Shown: piece after piece, positions 43,703 through 52,698 of the stretch
Position numbering within the stretch: position 1 is the first letter of the stretch
How the letters are laid out: each line of letters opens with the position of its first letter
Assembly (NCBI GenBank): GCA_024802545.1
Contig: CP103416.1
Location: 2,542,001-2,606,000 of the forward strand
Direction: 5' to 3'
Length of the DNA: 64,000 bases
Source of the DNA: SAR92 clade bacterium H455
GTDB lineage: Bacteria > Pseudomonadota > Gammaproteobacteria > Pseudomonadales > Porticoccaceae
The notes under the pieces: model-generated
The model's database searches: none
The model's input: only the letters and a program-made list of their open reading frames with translations
What the model was told of the DNA's origin: nothing
Program-made: the position numbers and the translations under genes

Positions 43703-45904
43703 ATGAATTATCAGAAAAACTTTAAGAAGCAGGTGCTTCCAGCCCTGATTTCTGTGTGCATGCTGCCGCTGTACGCCAACGTTGCGGTCGGCGCGACCGT
43801 TCTCGAGGAAGTAGTTGTTACTGCTCGAAAACGTCAAGAATCCATTCAGGATGTTCCTGTAGCCGTTACTGCTATTACACCGGGTCAGCTCGAAAGAGGC
43901 TCAATTACTAGCTCTCTTGATCTCGGAAAACTGGTTCCCAATGTTGAACTTCATGAAACGGCAGTTGGTTCAGAGTCTCTGAGTGCCTCTATTCGCGGCC
44001 TGAGCTACGACGATATTGAAAAGTCGATCGAACCCACTGTCGGCGTTGCCATTGACGGCGTCTTTTTAGCCAGTAACTCCGGCGGTGTGTTCGACTTCTT
44101 TGATGTCGAGTCTGTCGAAGTCCTGCGCGGCCCTCAAGGCACACTGTTTGGGCGCAACACCATTGGTGGTGTAATCAACGTACAGAGAACTGAACCAACC
44201 GGTGAGTGGGGCGGCAAGTTTGAAGCAGTCTCAGGCGATGAAAGCCTGACCGCTTTGAAAGCGCTGGTTAACATGCCTATGGGCGAGAATGGCGGCATTA
44301 AGCTGGCGGTTAACGACACGCAGTCTGACTCTCACGTCTACAACACTACTTTAGAGGGCCGACGTGACTATAAAGACTCACAGACCATGTCGCTGTCGGT
44401 TAAATATGATTTCTCTGAAAACACCTCAGCGGTATTGACCTACGACGACTATGATCACAACACGACTGCACCAGACACCGTCTTTGTATCAGCAAGCCCA
44501 CTAGGTGCCGGATCTGTTGCGTCAGAAGCGAATGACTGGAAGACATCACCGCAGCTGCTGCCTCTCACGGCGACATTGGAGGGCGAGAACACGACATTGA
44601 AAGTCACCCATAACGCTGACAATTATCAGATCAAATACATTATGGGGATCATGGACTATACCGAAGAAGTCCATGAAGCGTCGTGGGGCACTGCAGGTGT
44701 ATTCTTCCCAGTTGATAGAGACCAGGAATTTAAGCAGACTTCTCACGAACTTCAGTACATTTCTGATTTAGATGGGCCGATGAATTTTGTTGCTGGTGTC
44801 TACATGCTCGAAGCTGACTCGTACATCACTTCAGGTCCAGTTGTTCCTTTCACCGCTTACCACAGTCTGTCGACTACAGCAGTGTTTGGTGAAATGAGCT
44901 ATGATCTTTCTGAAGATTGGTCGCTCACAGTGGGTGCCCGTTACACTGAAGAAGAAAAAGATCTTAATTCACGTTCGTGGATAGTTGGCGTAGGCAATGC
45001 TGACCGTATCGCCAACAGTAGCGACAATCTCCTCAACGAAGGTACGCCTAAGTTTGAAGATGACAATGTCTCCTACCGAGTGGTTCTGCAGCGCGAATTT
45101 GACAAAGGTATGCTCTATACCTCTTATGCAACAGGCTTCCGCAGCGGCGGTTTCTTTAACCGCGGATCCACTGATTCAGAACTGGCGCCTTTCGGATCGG
45201 AAGAAGTGGCCAGCTTCGAAATCGGTATGCGCAGCAACCCAACGGACAATTCGCAGCTCAACGTCACTTACTTCAATGCTGAATACTCAGACAAGCAAAC
45301 CACGGTTATTACCGACGGTAACGACCCAGTCTGTGGTAAAGGAACTGCTGAAAATCCTGCAGCTCAGGGTGTGACCTGCTCGTTTGTTCGTAACGCTGGT
45401 GAAGTCAGCATGGACGGTATCGAGATTGAAGCCGCACTGATGCCAACTGATGCGCTGACCCTGCGTGCAGCAATTGGTACTTTTAGTGGCGACTACGATA
45501 GCTTTGACTACAACGGCACCGATATTTCAGACCGAGCGCGTCTGCTATATGCCCCTGAGTTAACCGCTAGTTTGGTTGCTGAGCACACCTCAAACGTAGC
45601 CGGTGGATCACTGACTATCAACGCTAGCTTTAGCCATAAAGATGATGTCGAAACGCAGGCTGACTGGTCAACTTATGACCCAGTTACCGGTCCGGAAGTC
45701 ACCATCGAGAGCTTCCAAACCTTTGATCTTTCAGCAACTTACTTGAAAGACATGGCCAATGGTACGCTCAAGTTACGCGCTTATGGTACTGATATCCTCG
45801 ACGGTGGTAACCGTGTAGGTCGCCGCTATGACGCTGGCGCTTTCGCCTGGGCAGAGCTGGTTCCGCGCCGTCAGATAGGTGTTAGCGTAGGTTACGAGTT
45901 CTAA
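43703..45904 (+). CDS. TonB-dependent outer-membrane receptor
   Basis: 733 residues. A signal peptide (about 1-30) is followed by the TonB-box-like EEVVVTARKRQESIQDVPVAVTAI, the plug domain (to about 165, with VEVLRGPQGTLFGRNTIGGVINV), a 22-stranded barrel, and a terminal aromatic residue in VSVGYEF. This subfamily is common in sphingomonads and marine gammaproteobacteria, where it imports lipophilic or aromatic compounds. Its place inside the catabolic region suggests uptake of the pathway substrate. SD GAGG at 43690. Ends at a strong terminator. Confidence 0.95.
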   Translation: MNYQKNFKKQVLPALISVCMLPLYANVAVGATVLEEVVVTARKRQESIQDVPVAVTAITPGQLERGSITSSLDLGKLVPNVELHETAVGSESLSASIRGLSYDDIEKSIEPTVGVAIDGVFLASNSGGVFDFFDVESVEVLRGPQGTLFGRNTIGGVINVQRTEPTGEWGGKFEAVSGDESLTALKALVNMPMGENGGIKLAVNDTQSDSHVYNTTLEGRRDYKDSQTMSLSVKYDFSENTSAVLTYDDYDHNTTAPDTVFVSASPLGAGSVASEANDWKTSPQLLPLTATLEGENTTLKVTHNADNYQIKYIMGIMDYTEEVHEASWGTAGVFFPVDRDQEFKQTSHELQYISDLDGPMNFVAGVYMLEADSYITSGPVVPFTAYHSLSTTAVFGEMSYDLSEDWSLTVGARYTEEEKDLNSRSWIVGVGNADRIANSSDNLLNEGTPKFEDDNVSYRVVLQREFDKGMLYTSYATGFRSGGFFNRGSTDSELAPFGSEEVASFEIGMRSNPTDNSQLNVTYFNAEYSDKQTTVITDGNDPVCGKGTAENPAAQGVTCSFVRNAGEVSMDGIEIEAALMPTDALTLRAAIGTFSGDYDSFDYNGTDISDRARLLYAPELTASLVAEHTSNVAGGSLTINASFSHKDDVETQADWSTYDPVTGPEVTIESFQTFDLSATYLKDMANGTLKLRAYGTDILDGGNRVGRRYDAGAFAWAELVPRRQIGVSVGYEF

Positions 45905-45930
45905 GTATCTGAACGTTTAAGCAGTAACGA

Positions 45931-45966
45931 AAAAGCGGTTGAACTCAGTTCAACCGCTTTTTTTTA
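45931..45966 (+). terminator. Strong rho-independent terminator of the TonB receptor gene
   Basis: AAAAGCGGTTGAAC (45931-45944) and GTTCAACCGCTTTT (45948-45961) form a 14-bp perfect stem with a TCA loop, followed by T-run. Confidence 0.93.
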
Positions 45967-45968
45967 TC

Positions 45969-46005
45969 TTTAAAATCTATCCACCCATCAGAGATAGATT
46001 TTAAA
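45969..46005 (+). promoter_or_regulatory. Inverted repeat in the leader of the enoyl-CoA hydratase gene
   Basis: TTTAAAATCTATC (45969-45981) and GATAGATTTTAAA (45993-46005) are perfect 13-bp arms around an 11-bp loop. It lies just after the TonB terminator and 27 bp before the next start codon, so it may be an mRNA hairpin or an operator. Confidence 0.5.
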
Positions 46006-46031
46006 AATAAAAAACAAGAGGACCAGCCATC

Positions 46032-46862
46032 ATGCAAGACAACCAACAACCCGTGCTTGAGACCCAAACCATTGACGGCATCGTCACACTCACCAAGAAC
46101 AATCCTCAAGACAATTACGGCATGTCTCTGGCCACGCTCAAGGCCATGGGCGAAGCCCTCGACACTGTCAAAGATAGCCCTGCTATCCGTGCCGTTGTCA
46201 TAGATGCAGGCGGGCGTGGCTTTCATGCCGGCGCTGTCGCCGTTACTGAACTGCGACCCCGACTTGAAGACCTCAACCGCGAGGATTTTCAACGCCTGGT
46301 AAAAATGGGTCACAAGCTGGGCAATCAGATTGCCGCACTGCCTATTCCGGTGATTGGCGTAGCCCGCGGTGGCGCATTGGGGGGCGGTCTTGAATTGCTA
46401 TTGCGCAGTGATTTCCTCTACTGCCTCGATGGGGCACGCTTTAGCTTCCCTGAAGTGACTCTGGGCTTTGTTGCCGCCTGGGGTGGCACTCAGTTAGCGG
46501 CAAGGCTTATGCCCTTTAGACGGGCTCAGGAGATGCTTTTATTGGGGGAATCAATCAATGGCATACAGGCTGCAGAGTTTGGACTGGTAACTGCCTCATT
46601 TGCCACCGCTGAGGTCTTAGATGCTCGCCTCAGGGACGTATTGGCACGTTTGCGCCATTGCTCCCCAGCATCAGTTCGATGGACTAAGGAGTGCTTAGAG
46701 GCTGCCTGGGAAGGGTCTCTCGATTTGGGTCTGGACAGAGAGATGGAAGCGGAAACCGAAACCATGGACAGCGGCGACTTTCTCAAAGGTTTAGGCGCAC
46801 TGGGCAATGGTCAAGTTTATGACTACAGCGCGGGAAAAGCCGTGGCAAAGAAAAGCCGCTGA
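46032..46862 (+). CDS. Enoyl-CoA hydratase/isomerase family protein 1
   Basis: 276-residue crotonase. Both usual catalytic glutamates are present, in GGGLELLLRSDF and FPEVTLGFVAAWGGTQ. The oxyanion-hole stretch at the N-terminus is altered (HAGAVAVTEL instead of CAGADLKE), so activity might differ from simple hydration. A GAGG RBS precedes the ATG. It ends in a hairpin overlapping its own stop codon. Confidence 0.87.
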   Translation: MQDNQQPVLETQTIDGIVTLTKNNPQDNYGMSLATLKAMGEALDTVKDSPAIRAVVIDAGGRGFHAGAVAVTELRPRLEDLNREDFQRLVKMGHKLGNQIAALPIPVIGVARGGALGGGLELLLRSDFLYCLDGARFSFPEVTLGFVAAWGGTQLAARLMPFRRAQEMLLLGESINGIQAAEFGLVTASFATAEVLDARLRDVLARLRHCSPASVRWTKECLEAAWEGSLDLGLDREMEAETETMDSGDFLKGLGALGNGQVYDYSAGKAVAKKSR

Positions 46863-46880
46863 GGACAGCGGCTTTTGGTT
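46851..46880 (+). terminator. Terminator overlapping the enoyl-CoA hydratase stop codon
   Basis: AAAAGCCGCTG (46851-46861) and CAGCGGCTTTT (46866-46876) form an 11-bp stem. The TGA stop (46860-46862) lies at the top of the left arm. Confidence 0.75.
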
Positions 46881-46935
46881 TTAACAATCTTAGCTCTTAT
46901 AAACTTAGCTTTGTCTTTTTACGGTAAAGCACAAA

Positions 46936-47703
46936 TCAAAAACCCATCTCTGTGGCATTAGGTATACGGCGCAGCGTTTGGCCACCGGAAATATCCAACA
47001 GCCTACCGGTCATAAAGCACTCATCGGATAACAGCCACAGGGCTGCGTTAGCCATATCATCGGTGCTCGGCAACTTACCCAGTGGAATCTCATTCAAAAA
47101 TGCCTGCTCAATGGCGGGCATAGCCAGAAAGCCTTCGGTCATAGCGCTGGGGGTAAAACCGGGAGCCAGAGAGTTAACGCGGATATTCTGTTCACCGAAC
47201 TCAACCGCCGCTATACGCACTATATGATCTGCACCGCTCTTGGTGCCAGCGTAAGCAGCCAGTCCCGGAGGTGCCAACAGAGCTGTCTGTGAGGAGGTAG
47301 TTACCACCGAGCCGCCATCGCTCATACGCGCAGTCATATGCTTGATAAACAGCGTGGTTCCGATTAAGTGAACATCGCAGTTCTGCTGCAATACTTCACG
47401 GCTGATATCGGCAATCGGCGATGCTGTTTCGATACCGGCAAAATTAACCGCGCCATCGAGTTTACCGAAAGTAGATACAGCCGTATCAGCCAGAGCCGCA
47501 AGCTGTGCTTCGTCGGTAATATCGCATGAGACTGCTACAGCGCCAATACTGTCGGCGATGGCCTGGACCTTATCCAGTCTGCGGGCGGCTAAGACTAATT
47601 TTGCACCTTCGGCAGCGCAGCGATGTGCTGTAGCTGCACCCATACTGCGTTCGTCAGATGCGCCTAAAATCACAATGACTTTCCCTTCTAATCGACCGGC
47701 CAT
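46936..47703 (-). CDS. SDR family oxidoreductase 4
   Basis: 255 residues from the ATG at 47703, preceded by GAGAGG; a TTG at 47718 gives a longer frame. It shows ILGASDERSMGAATAHR, an atypical cofactor loop with an insertion also found in the SDR at 55.1 kb. Also seen are Ser in TTSSQTALL, YAGTK (Tyr, Lys) and ECFMTGRLLDISGG. The two proteins share a matching end (LRRIPN/LRRNPL) and are close paralogues. Last gene of the 55.9-46.9 kb minus operon. Confidence 0.86.
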   Translation of the reverse strand: MAGRLEGKVIVILGASDERSMGAATAHRCAAEGAKLVLAARRLDKVQAIADSIGAVAVSCDITDEAQLAALADTAVSTFGKLDGAVNFAGIETASPIADISREVLQQNCDVHLIGTTLFIKHMTARMSDGGSVVTTSSQTALLAPPGLAAYAGTKSGADHIVRIAAVEFGEQNIRVNSLAPGFTPSAMTEGFLAMPAIEQAFLNEIPLGKLPSTDDMANAALWLLSDECFMTGRLLDISGGQTLRRIPNATEMGF

Positions 47704-47733
47704 GCTTGTACCTCTCAATAGTGTATTTTTTTA

Positions 47734-48750
47734 TTAAATTTTTACTAATTGCTTACCGAAATTTTGCCCGGCAAAAAGGCCCGCCAAACCAGCCGGACAT
47801 TCTTCGATACCGTCTAATATATGTTCTTTAACTTTGATCTTGCCCTCATCAACCCACTGACTTAACTGCTCTATTGCCGCGGGGTAACGCGCCACATGAT
47901 CGAGGACAATAAAGCCTTCCATATGAGAGCGACGAATCACTAACTGCATATAATTTTTCGGTCCTGGCGGCAGCGCTTTGGTTTGATAGCCACTGGAAAT
48001 ACCGCCACAGAGCACCACTCGCGCATGGTTGGCTAAATTGACCAGAGCCGAGTCGAGAATCTCACCGCCAACATTATCGAAGTAGATATTGATGCTGTTT
48101 TTACACAGCTCTTTCATGCGCGCATCGACGGATTCTGATTTGTAATCAATCACTGCGTCGTAACCCAGCTCATCGATCAGCCACTGACACTTGGCCGGAC
48201 CACCGGCAATACCGATAACACGGCAGCCCATCAATTTGGCAATCTGACCCACGGTGGAGCCTGTGGCACCAGCGGCACCTGATATCACCACTGTGTCACC
48301 AGCCTTTGGTTTGCCTATATCGAGCAATCCAAAGTAAGCGGTCAAGCCGGTGAGACCATAGATATGTAGCGGGTACGCTATGGGCATGCCCTCGGGGATT
48401 TTTGATACCGGAAAGAGCCCCGTACCGTCGCTAATGGCATATTCTTGCCAACCAAAACCGCCCTGCACCCTCTCGCCAACCTGATAGTCACTGTGCTTGC
48501 TGGCAACAATTTCGCCCACTGCCATAGAACGCATCACTTCGCCGATGGCAACGGGCGGCACATAGCTACGCACATCGTTGAGCCATCCCCGCTGGGCGGG
48601 TTCAAATGAAAGATAGTGATTTTTAACCAGAAATTCGCCATCCACTAGGTCGCGGATGGTCTCCGTCTCAAAGTTAAAATGCCCTGCGCTCACGGTAGTT
48701 TCTGGGCGGGATTTTAAGGTCCATTTTCTGTTGGTTACTGCTGCTGTCAT
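47734..48750 (-). CDS. MDR NADP-dependent oxidoreductase (CurA-like) 4
   Basis: About 338 residues from the ATG at 48750, which overlaps the stop of the DUF3604 gene (ATGA), implying coupling; the frame starts at 48762. Family marks: YLSFEPAQRGWLN, SGAAGATGSTVGQIAKLMGC, FDNVGGEILDSALV. Fourth paralogue of the group in the window. Probably reduces an alpha,beta-unsaturated carbonyl. Confidence 0.87.
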   Translation of the reverse strand: MTAAVTNRKWTLKSRPETTVSAGHFNFETETIRDLVDGEFLVKNHYLSFEPAQRGWLNDVRSYVPPVAIGEVMRSMAVGEIVASKHSDYQVGERVQGGFGWQEYAISDGTGLFPVSKIPEGMPIAYPLHIYGLTGLTAYFGLLDIGKPKAGDTVVISGAAGATGSTVGQIAKLMGCRVIGIAGGPAKCQWLIDELGYDAVIDYKSESVDARMKELCKNSINIYFDNVGGEILDSALVNLANHARVVLCGGISSGYQTKALPPGPKNYMQLVIRRSHMEGFIVLDHVARYPAAIEQLSQWVDEGKIKVKEHILDGIEECPAGLAGLFAGQNFGKQLVKI

Positions 48751-50609
48751 GGGGTGTACCAAATAGGTGATGAGTAGGCGCGGTCTTGAATGGTTTTTGG
48801 CGCGCGGGGGTCTATCTCGGCACCAAAGTATTTTTCGTCGTAGGCGGTCCAGCGCGGAGTGGGAATCTGAATCACTCGGGCATAGTAGAATGCACGCTGT
48901 TCTGGATCGAACTCGGGGTCAGTCCAAACTGCGGTTAATTCGGCGGCACCTATGCTATTGCTGTAGGTGACATTTTCGCTGTCGACAGTATTGCCCACGG
49001 CGGGAATCTCGCCAGTTAACCAGCTTTTCTTGCGACCATCGGAGAGGGCCACATCAAATATCTGCTCCGCCGTTTCGCCACTGGCATTGAGCCAGCCTTT
49101 AATAATTTGCACCCGGTCTAGATTGGCACCATCTGGATCTCTGGTGGCAGCGACCATAAAGCGTGGGGCTTTAGCATCGGGGCCGCGGGTTAAATCGCCA
49201 CCCATGGGAACACCCTTTGCATAGCCGATGCTGGCGTAATCAGCGCTCAGCACATCCGCCTGCTCATATTCCCAGCCACCAAAAAAGCGCAGCTTAATGC
49301 GGGTGCCCGAGGTGGCATACACTTCACGTCGCTTAATCGCATCAAAGATCGACTCGCGAGTATTTTCACCAGACCAGACTGCTGCCAGACCGGAGGACAC
49401 TAGCCGCCAGATTTTCTGTAGCTGATCCGCCATACGCTTTTCGGTGCGATCCACAGAGGGCTCGTCGTGGGCAAATTTACCAAAGAAATTATCTTCGTTG
49501 GTGGTCGCCATACCGGTGTGAGAATCGGTGCTGCCGATAATGCCAAACTTAAATGGGTTGGTGCCCAAGTTAGCCTCATGGCGCAGACCTTCGCGCAGCG
49601 CCGAGCGGGTATATTCGTACTGCAGCATCTCAGGCTCTTTATCCGTGCCCAAAGTGATATTGCCCTGATCCCAGGTTTCAAAGTCAGCAAATTCATCATC
49701 TGGAGACAGGTAAGGATGGGCTTCGCCATCCCCTTTAACCTGGGTAGTTTCATAGACCGGCTCCCAGCGTGCGCGCTTGCGAGCATAGGAGGCATCTAGA
49801 GGCAGTCCATTCTCACGGTTCGGCGAGAACATGCGGCCATTGCTGACATTACCGTTGTGCGCTATGGCAAGCACCTCACCCCCAGTTTGCTTTTCATAAT
49901 CTGCCAGAGCGTCCCACAGATCTTCCGGGTCATTACTGTGTTGAGCAGAAAACGGCGTCATCTGTGATGCGGTCTCGGCACCGTCTTTGTAGATTACCAC
50001 GCGGTGGAGATTGTCGCCGGTGATCATAGAGGTCCATTCGTAACCGACAAAGGCGGTAAATAATCCCGGCTCATTGTATTTATCGGCAACAGCAGAAGCC
50101 TCCTGCCAAATAGAGCTGCGCAGACTATCTGGCGTCAAATACTCTGGCGCGCTTGTCTGGATCGCATCGGAGAAAGCTAGAGCCAAACTCATCATATCCC
50201 CCTGACGCAATAATTCTTTCCATTCAACGCCCATTTTCCAGTCGTCTAAACGGGGATCATCTAGAGCCATCTGGGCATAGATACCCAGATACTCCGCATG
50301 GTCTGTGACCGCCAAAAAATCTAATGGACGACGTAATTTGGCCGGCATGCCGTTGTCTGCCTGAACGGTCTCACCGCGGGCAAATTTAAATGCCTGATCC
50401 TTGGTCAGTCGCGTTTGTAGAATATAGGCATCGGCAGAGAGCTTAGAATGCAGGTGTAGATCACCCCAGTAGAGATTAGTATGGTTTTCTCTTACCGGTG
50501 TTGAGTAAAGTAATTTTTGATCGGCTAATAAGGGTTCTGCAGCGCTGACTGATAGACTTACTGCCAGTGCCACGGCGGAAAAGGTCGAAGCCTGAATAAG
50601 TTTTTGCAT
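48747..50609 (-). CDS. Exported DUF3604 domain protein
   Basis: 620 residues with an N-terminal signal peptide (cleavage near VSA-AE, residue 24). The mature start NLYWGDLHLHSKLSADAY and the following FLAVTDHAEYLG carry the His/Asp clusters of PHP-like metal sites. GIIGSTDSHTG supplies more candidate ligands. This fits the DUF3604 family, a large bacterial group without a settled activity and often called PHP-like hydrolases. It sits within an intracellular-pathway operon although it is exported, so it may act on the substrate in the periplasm (inference). Confidence 0.85.
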   Translation of the reverse strand: MQKLIQASTFSAVALAVSLSVSAAEPLLADQKLLYSTPVRENHTNLYWGDLHLHSKLSADAYILQTRLTKDQAFKFARGETVQADNGMPAKLRRPLDFLAVTDHAEYLGIYAQMALDDPRLDDWKMGVEWKELLRQGDMMSLALAFSDAIQTSAPEYLTPDSLRSSIWQEASAVADKYNEPGLFTAFVGYEWTSMITGDNLHRVVIYKDGAETASQMTPFSAQHSNDPEDLWDALADYEKQTGGEVLAIAHNGNVSNGRMFSPNRENGLPLDASYARKRARWEPVYETTQVKGDGEAHPYLSPDDEFADFETWDQGNITLGTDKEPEMLQYEYTRSALREGLRHEANLGTNPFKFGIIGSTDSHTGMATTNEDNFFGKFAHDEPSVDRTEKRMADQLQKIWRLVSSGLAAVWSGENTRESIFDAIKRREVYATSGTRIKLRFFGGWEYEQADVLSADYASIGYAKGVPMGGDLTRGPDAKAPRFMVAATRDPDGANLDRVQIIKGWLNASGETAEQIFDVALSDGRKKSWLTGEIPAVGNTVDSENVTYSNSIGAAELTAVWTDPEFDPEQRAFYYARVIQIPTPRWTAYDEKYFGAEIDPRAPKTIQDRAYSSPIWYTP

Positions 50610-50702
50610 TGTTATTTTCCTTGACGAGATTTTTTACGCGAGTAGTATTTTTTACGCGCCCTATTATTACGAGAGCAAACAGGTAGCTATCTAATCGACT
50701 GC

Positions 50703-51248
50703 TTAAGGCTTGTAGGCTGAGAGGGGCGTGACAATTTCAATAAGATTGCCATTGTTATCGCGAATAAACAGCAACCTAACTCCTGCCGCATCAAAGTCGG
50801 TTGGGGGTAATTCCAACTCGACACCGCGACTGATTAATTCGGCGGCTACTGCATCCACATCGGCGCTGCTAAAGGCAAGATGCACATAACCGCGATCGGA
50901 CATGGCGGTAAACACATCTGGAGCCACTTTTTCCGACTGGAATTCTGTGGCTGTGCCCACCACTTCGATCATAAAACCATTGGCCGCTATATAGCCCACA
51001 TCCACATCGTCGTAGCCTTCGATATCCCATTCCCGAACCACTTCAAAACCGAGAACAGAGTTGTACCATTCAATGGTGCCCCTGTAGTCTGCAGTGGAAA
51101 TCATAATGTGGTCGGCGCGCATCAGCGCCAGTGGATTCGATTTCGGGGAACTGTCGTTACCTAACGTGACTTTACCTGAACTGTCTTCAGCAAAAGCTCC
51201 CGCGGCCATGCAAGACATAATCATTCCAGTAACAATAGCTTTAAACAT
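50703..51248 (-). CDS. Exported VOC family (glyoxalase-like) protein
   Basis: 181 residues. Residues 1-20 (MFKAIVTGMIMSCMAAGAFA) look like a signal peptide. The rest is a vicinal-oxygen-chelate domain: MISTADYRGTIEWYNSVLGFEVVREW, with YVHLAFSSADVDAVAAEL and LLFIRDNNGNLIEIV. VOC proteins include dioxygenases, isomerases and glyoxalases; an exported one in a degradation operon is uncommon. Placed 5 bp after the Rieske oxygenase gene. Confidence 0.85.
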   Translation of the reverse strand: MFKAIVTGMIMSCMAAGAFAEDSSGKVTLGNDSSPKSNPLALMRADHIMISTADYRGTIEWYNSVLGFEVVREWDIEGYDDVDVGYIAANGFMIEVVGTATEFQSEKVAPDVFTAMSDRGYVHLAFSSADVDAVAAELISRGVELELPPTDFDAAGVRLLFIRDNNGNLIEIVTPLSAYKP

Positions 51249-51253
51249 TTTGA

Positions 51254-52609
51254 TTACCTCAGATGATCGGAGTTAATAATGTCAGTGCTGACATCCGGGT
51301 TCACATAGTCATTGAGCAATTCATGAAACCTCTGCACACGCTTTTCTTGATGGGTTAAAATGCAGCCCTTAAAGCCGCGAGAATTCAACCCCTGCTGCTG
51401 GCTAGTACCTATGCTCAAATCCTGATCTGCGACATAGCCAACCGACTGCCCATCACCGTAAACGCTGTGGCGATTTTCGGCCCACTCCAGTGGCATAGGC
51501 CCTATAGGAGTAATCACCTCTGTCATGCCCTCGACCGGAGGGGCCAGAACCCAGTGATGGAAAACACATTTCTGCGCATCGGTGGGGTGGGGTTCGGTGC
51601 GCAAGATCTGGCACTGTTCAGGGGACATGGTAATAGTGAGGTTGGGGAACAATGTACAGTGGAAATAATCCACCAGCTGCTGATCGCTCATATTTTCATA
51701 ATTGATGAAACCGCGTTCAGGACCGAGACGCCGTTTGGCCGCAACTATGGCCTCGCGCAAATCGCCAGTGTGACCATTGTAATCTGCCGGATCTATTTCC
51801 CAGGCTCGCGCCACGTCGTCCAGTGGTGAGGGCACTTCGCCAGTATGAAACTCTGGGTTGCGGGTAGTGGCCTGATGACCTTTCATCCACATGGAGTTGT
51901 GCCCGCTTTCGTACATTTCAAACAGCGTGTCTGGCAGACCATCATTAATAAATGTCGACAGCTCCGGATGAATCGTCGGCAGATGGTAACTTTCGTTAAA
52001 ATTGTCGCGGATGATTTTCCAGTTAAAGTCGGCGTCTGCAGTCAGGTACATGACTCGTATCCAATTATCCAGACCGTAATCTTTGAGTCGCTCTGGCAGC
52101 GGAGCCAGCCATTCCAGTAGTGGCTTTACCTCCGGGTCCATGCAGTAAAAAATAAACGGCCCCCAGGTCTCGCAGCGTACTTCGCTGAGAGTGACTTTGC
52201 CGCAGGGGTCGCCATCGGGAAAATCATCGGGATCTTGAACATTGACCAGCGCGCCATCGGGTGAGAACTGCCAGCCATGATAACCGCAGGTTATGCGATC
52301 ACTGCCGCCAATATCTCCGAGGATCAAACGATTGCCGCGGTGAGGACAGGAGTTGTAAAAGGCTTTAATGGAATCATCGGACTGGCGAATCATAATCACT
52401 GATTCGGTACCTAGATTGTGGCGAACGTAATCGCCCTCCTCTTCCAACTCGGCAACCATACCGCCGAGATGCCAGACCTTGGGCCACAGATGCTGATTTT
52501 CCCGAGCCATAAATTCCTGGGAGATATAGCGATCAGCGGTAATGGTGTCGCCCCGAACAGGCATATCAAAACCCTTGGCGTAGCGAGAAGTATCTGGTGC
52601 TGCAGTCAT
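51254..52609 (-). CDS. Rieske non-heme iron oxygenase alpha subunit 3
   Basis: 451 residues from the ATG at 52609 (GAGAG upstream; TTG 52627 gives six more). Rieske ligands are Cys88, His90, Cys108 and His111 (CPHRG...CGYHGW). The iron motif is NFNESYHLPTIH. Same operon as four SDRs upstream. With the enzymes at 23.7 and 34.1 kb it makes three oxygenases, each from a different transcription unit. Confidence 0.92.
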   Translation of the reverse strand: MTAAPDTSRYAKGFDMPVRGDTITADRYISQEFMARENQHLWPKVWHLGGMVAELEEEGDYVRHNLGTESVIMIRQSDDSIKAFYNSCPHRGNRLILGDIGGSDRITCGYHGWQFSPDGALVNVQDPDDFPDGDPCGKVTLSEVRCETWGPFIFYCMDPEVKPLLEWLAPLPERLKDYGLDNWIRVMYLTADADFNWKIIRDNFNESYHLPTIHPELSTFINDGLPDTLFEMYESGHNSMWMKGHQATTRNPEFHTGEVPSPLDDVARAWEIDPADYNGHTGDLREAIVAAKRRLGPERGFINYENMSDQQLVDYFHCTLFPNLTITMSPEQCQILRTEPHPTDAQKCVFHHWVLAPPVEGMTEVITPIGPMPLEWAENRHSVYGDGQSVGYVADQDLSIGTSQQQGLNSRGFKGCILTHQEKRVQRFHELLNDYVNPDVSTDIINSDHLR

Positions 52610-52698
52610 AGTCTGGCTCTCTTTCAATGGCTCTCTTTAAAATGGCTCTTGTTAAAAAAATGAAAGGCCAACCATAAGCCGGCCTGTACTGCGCAGGA

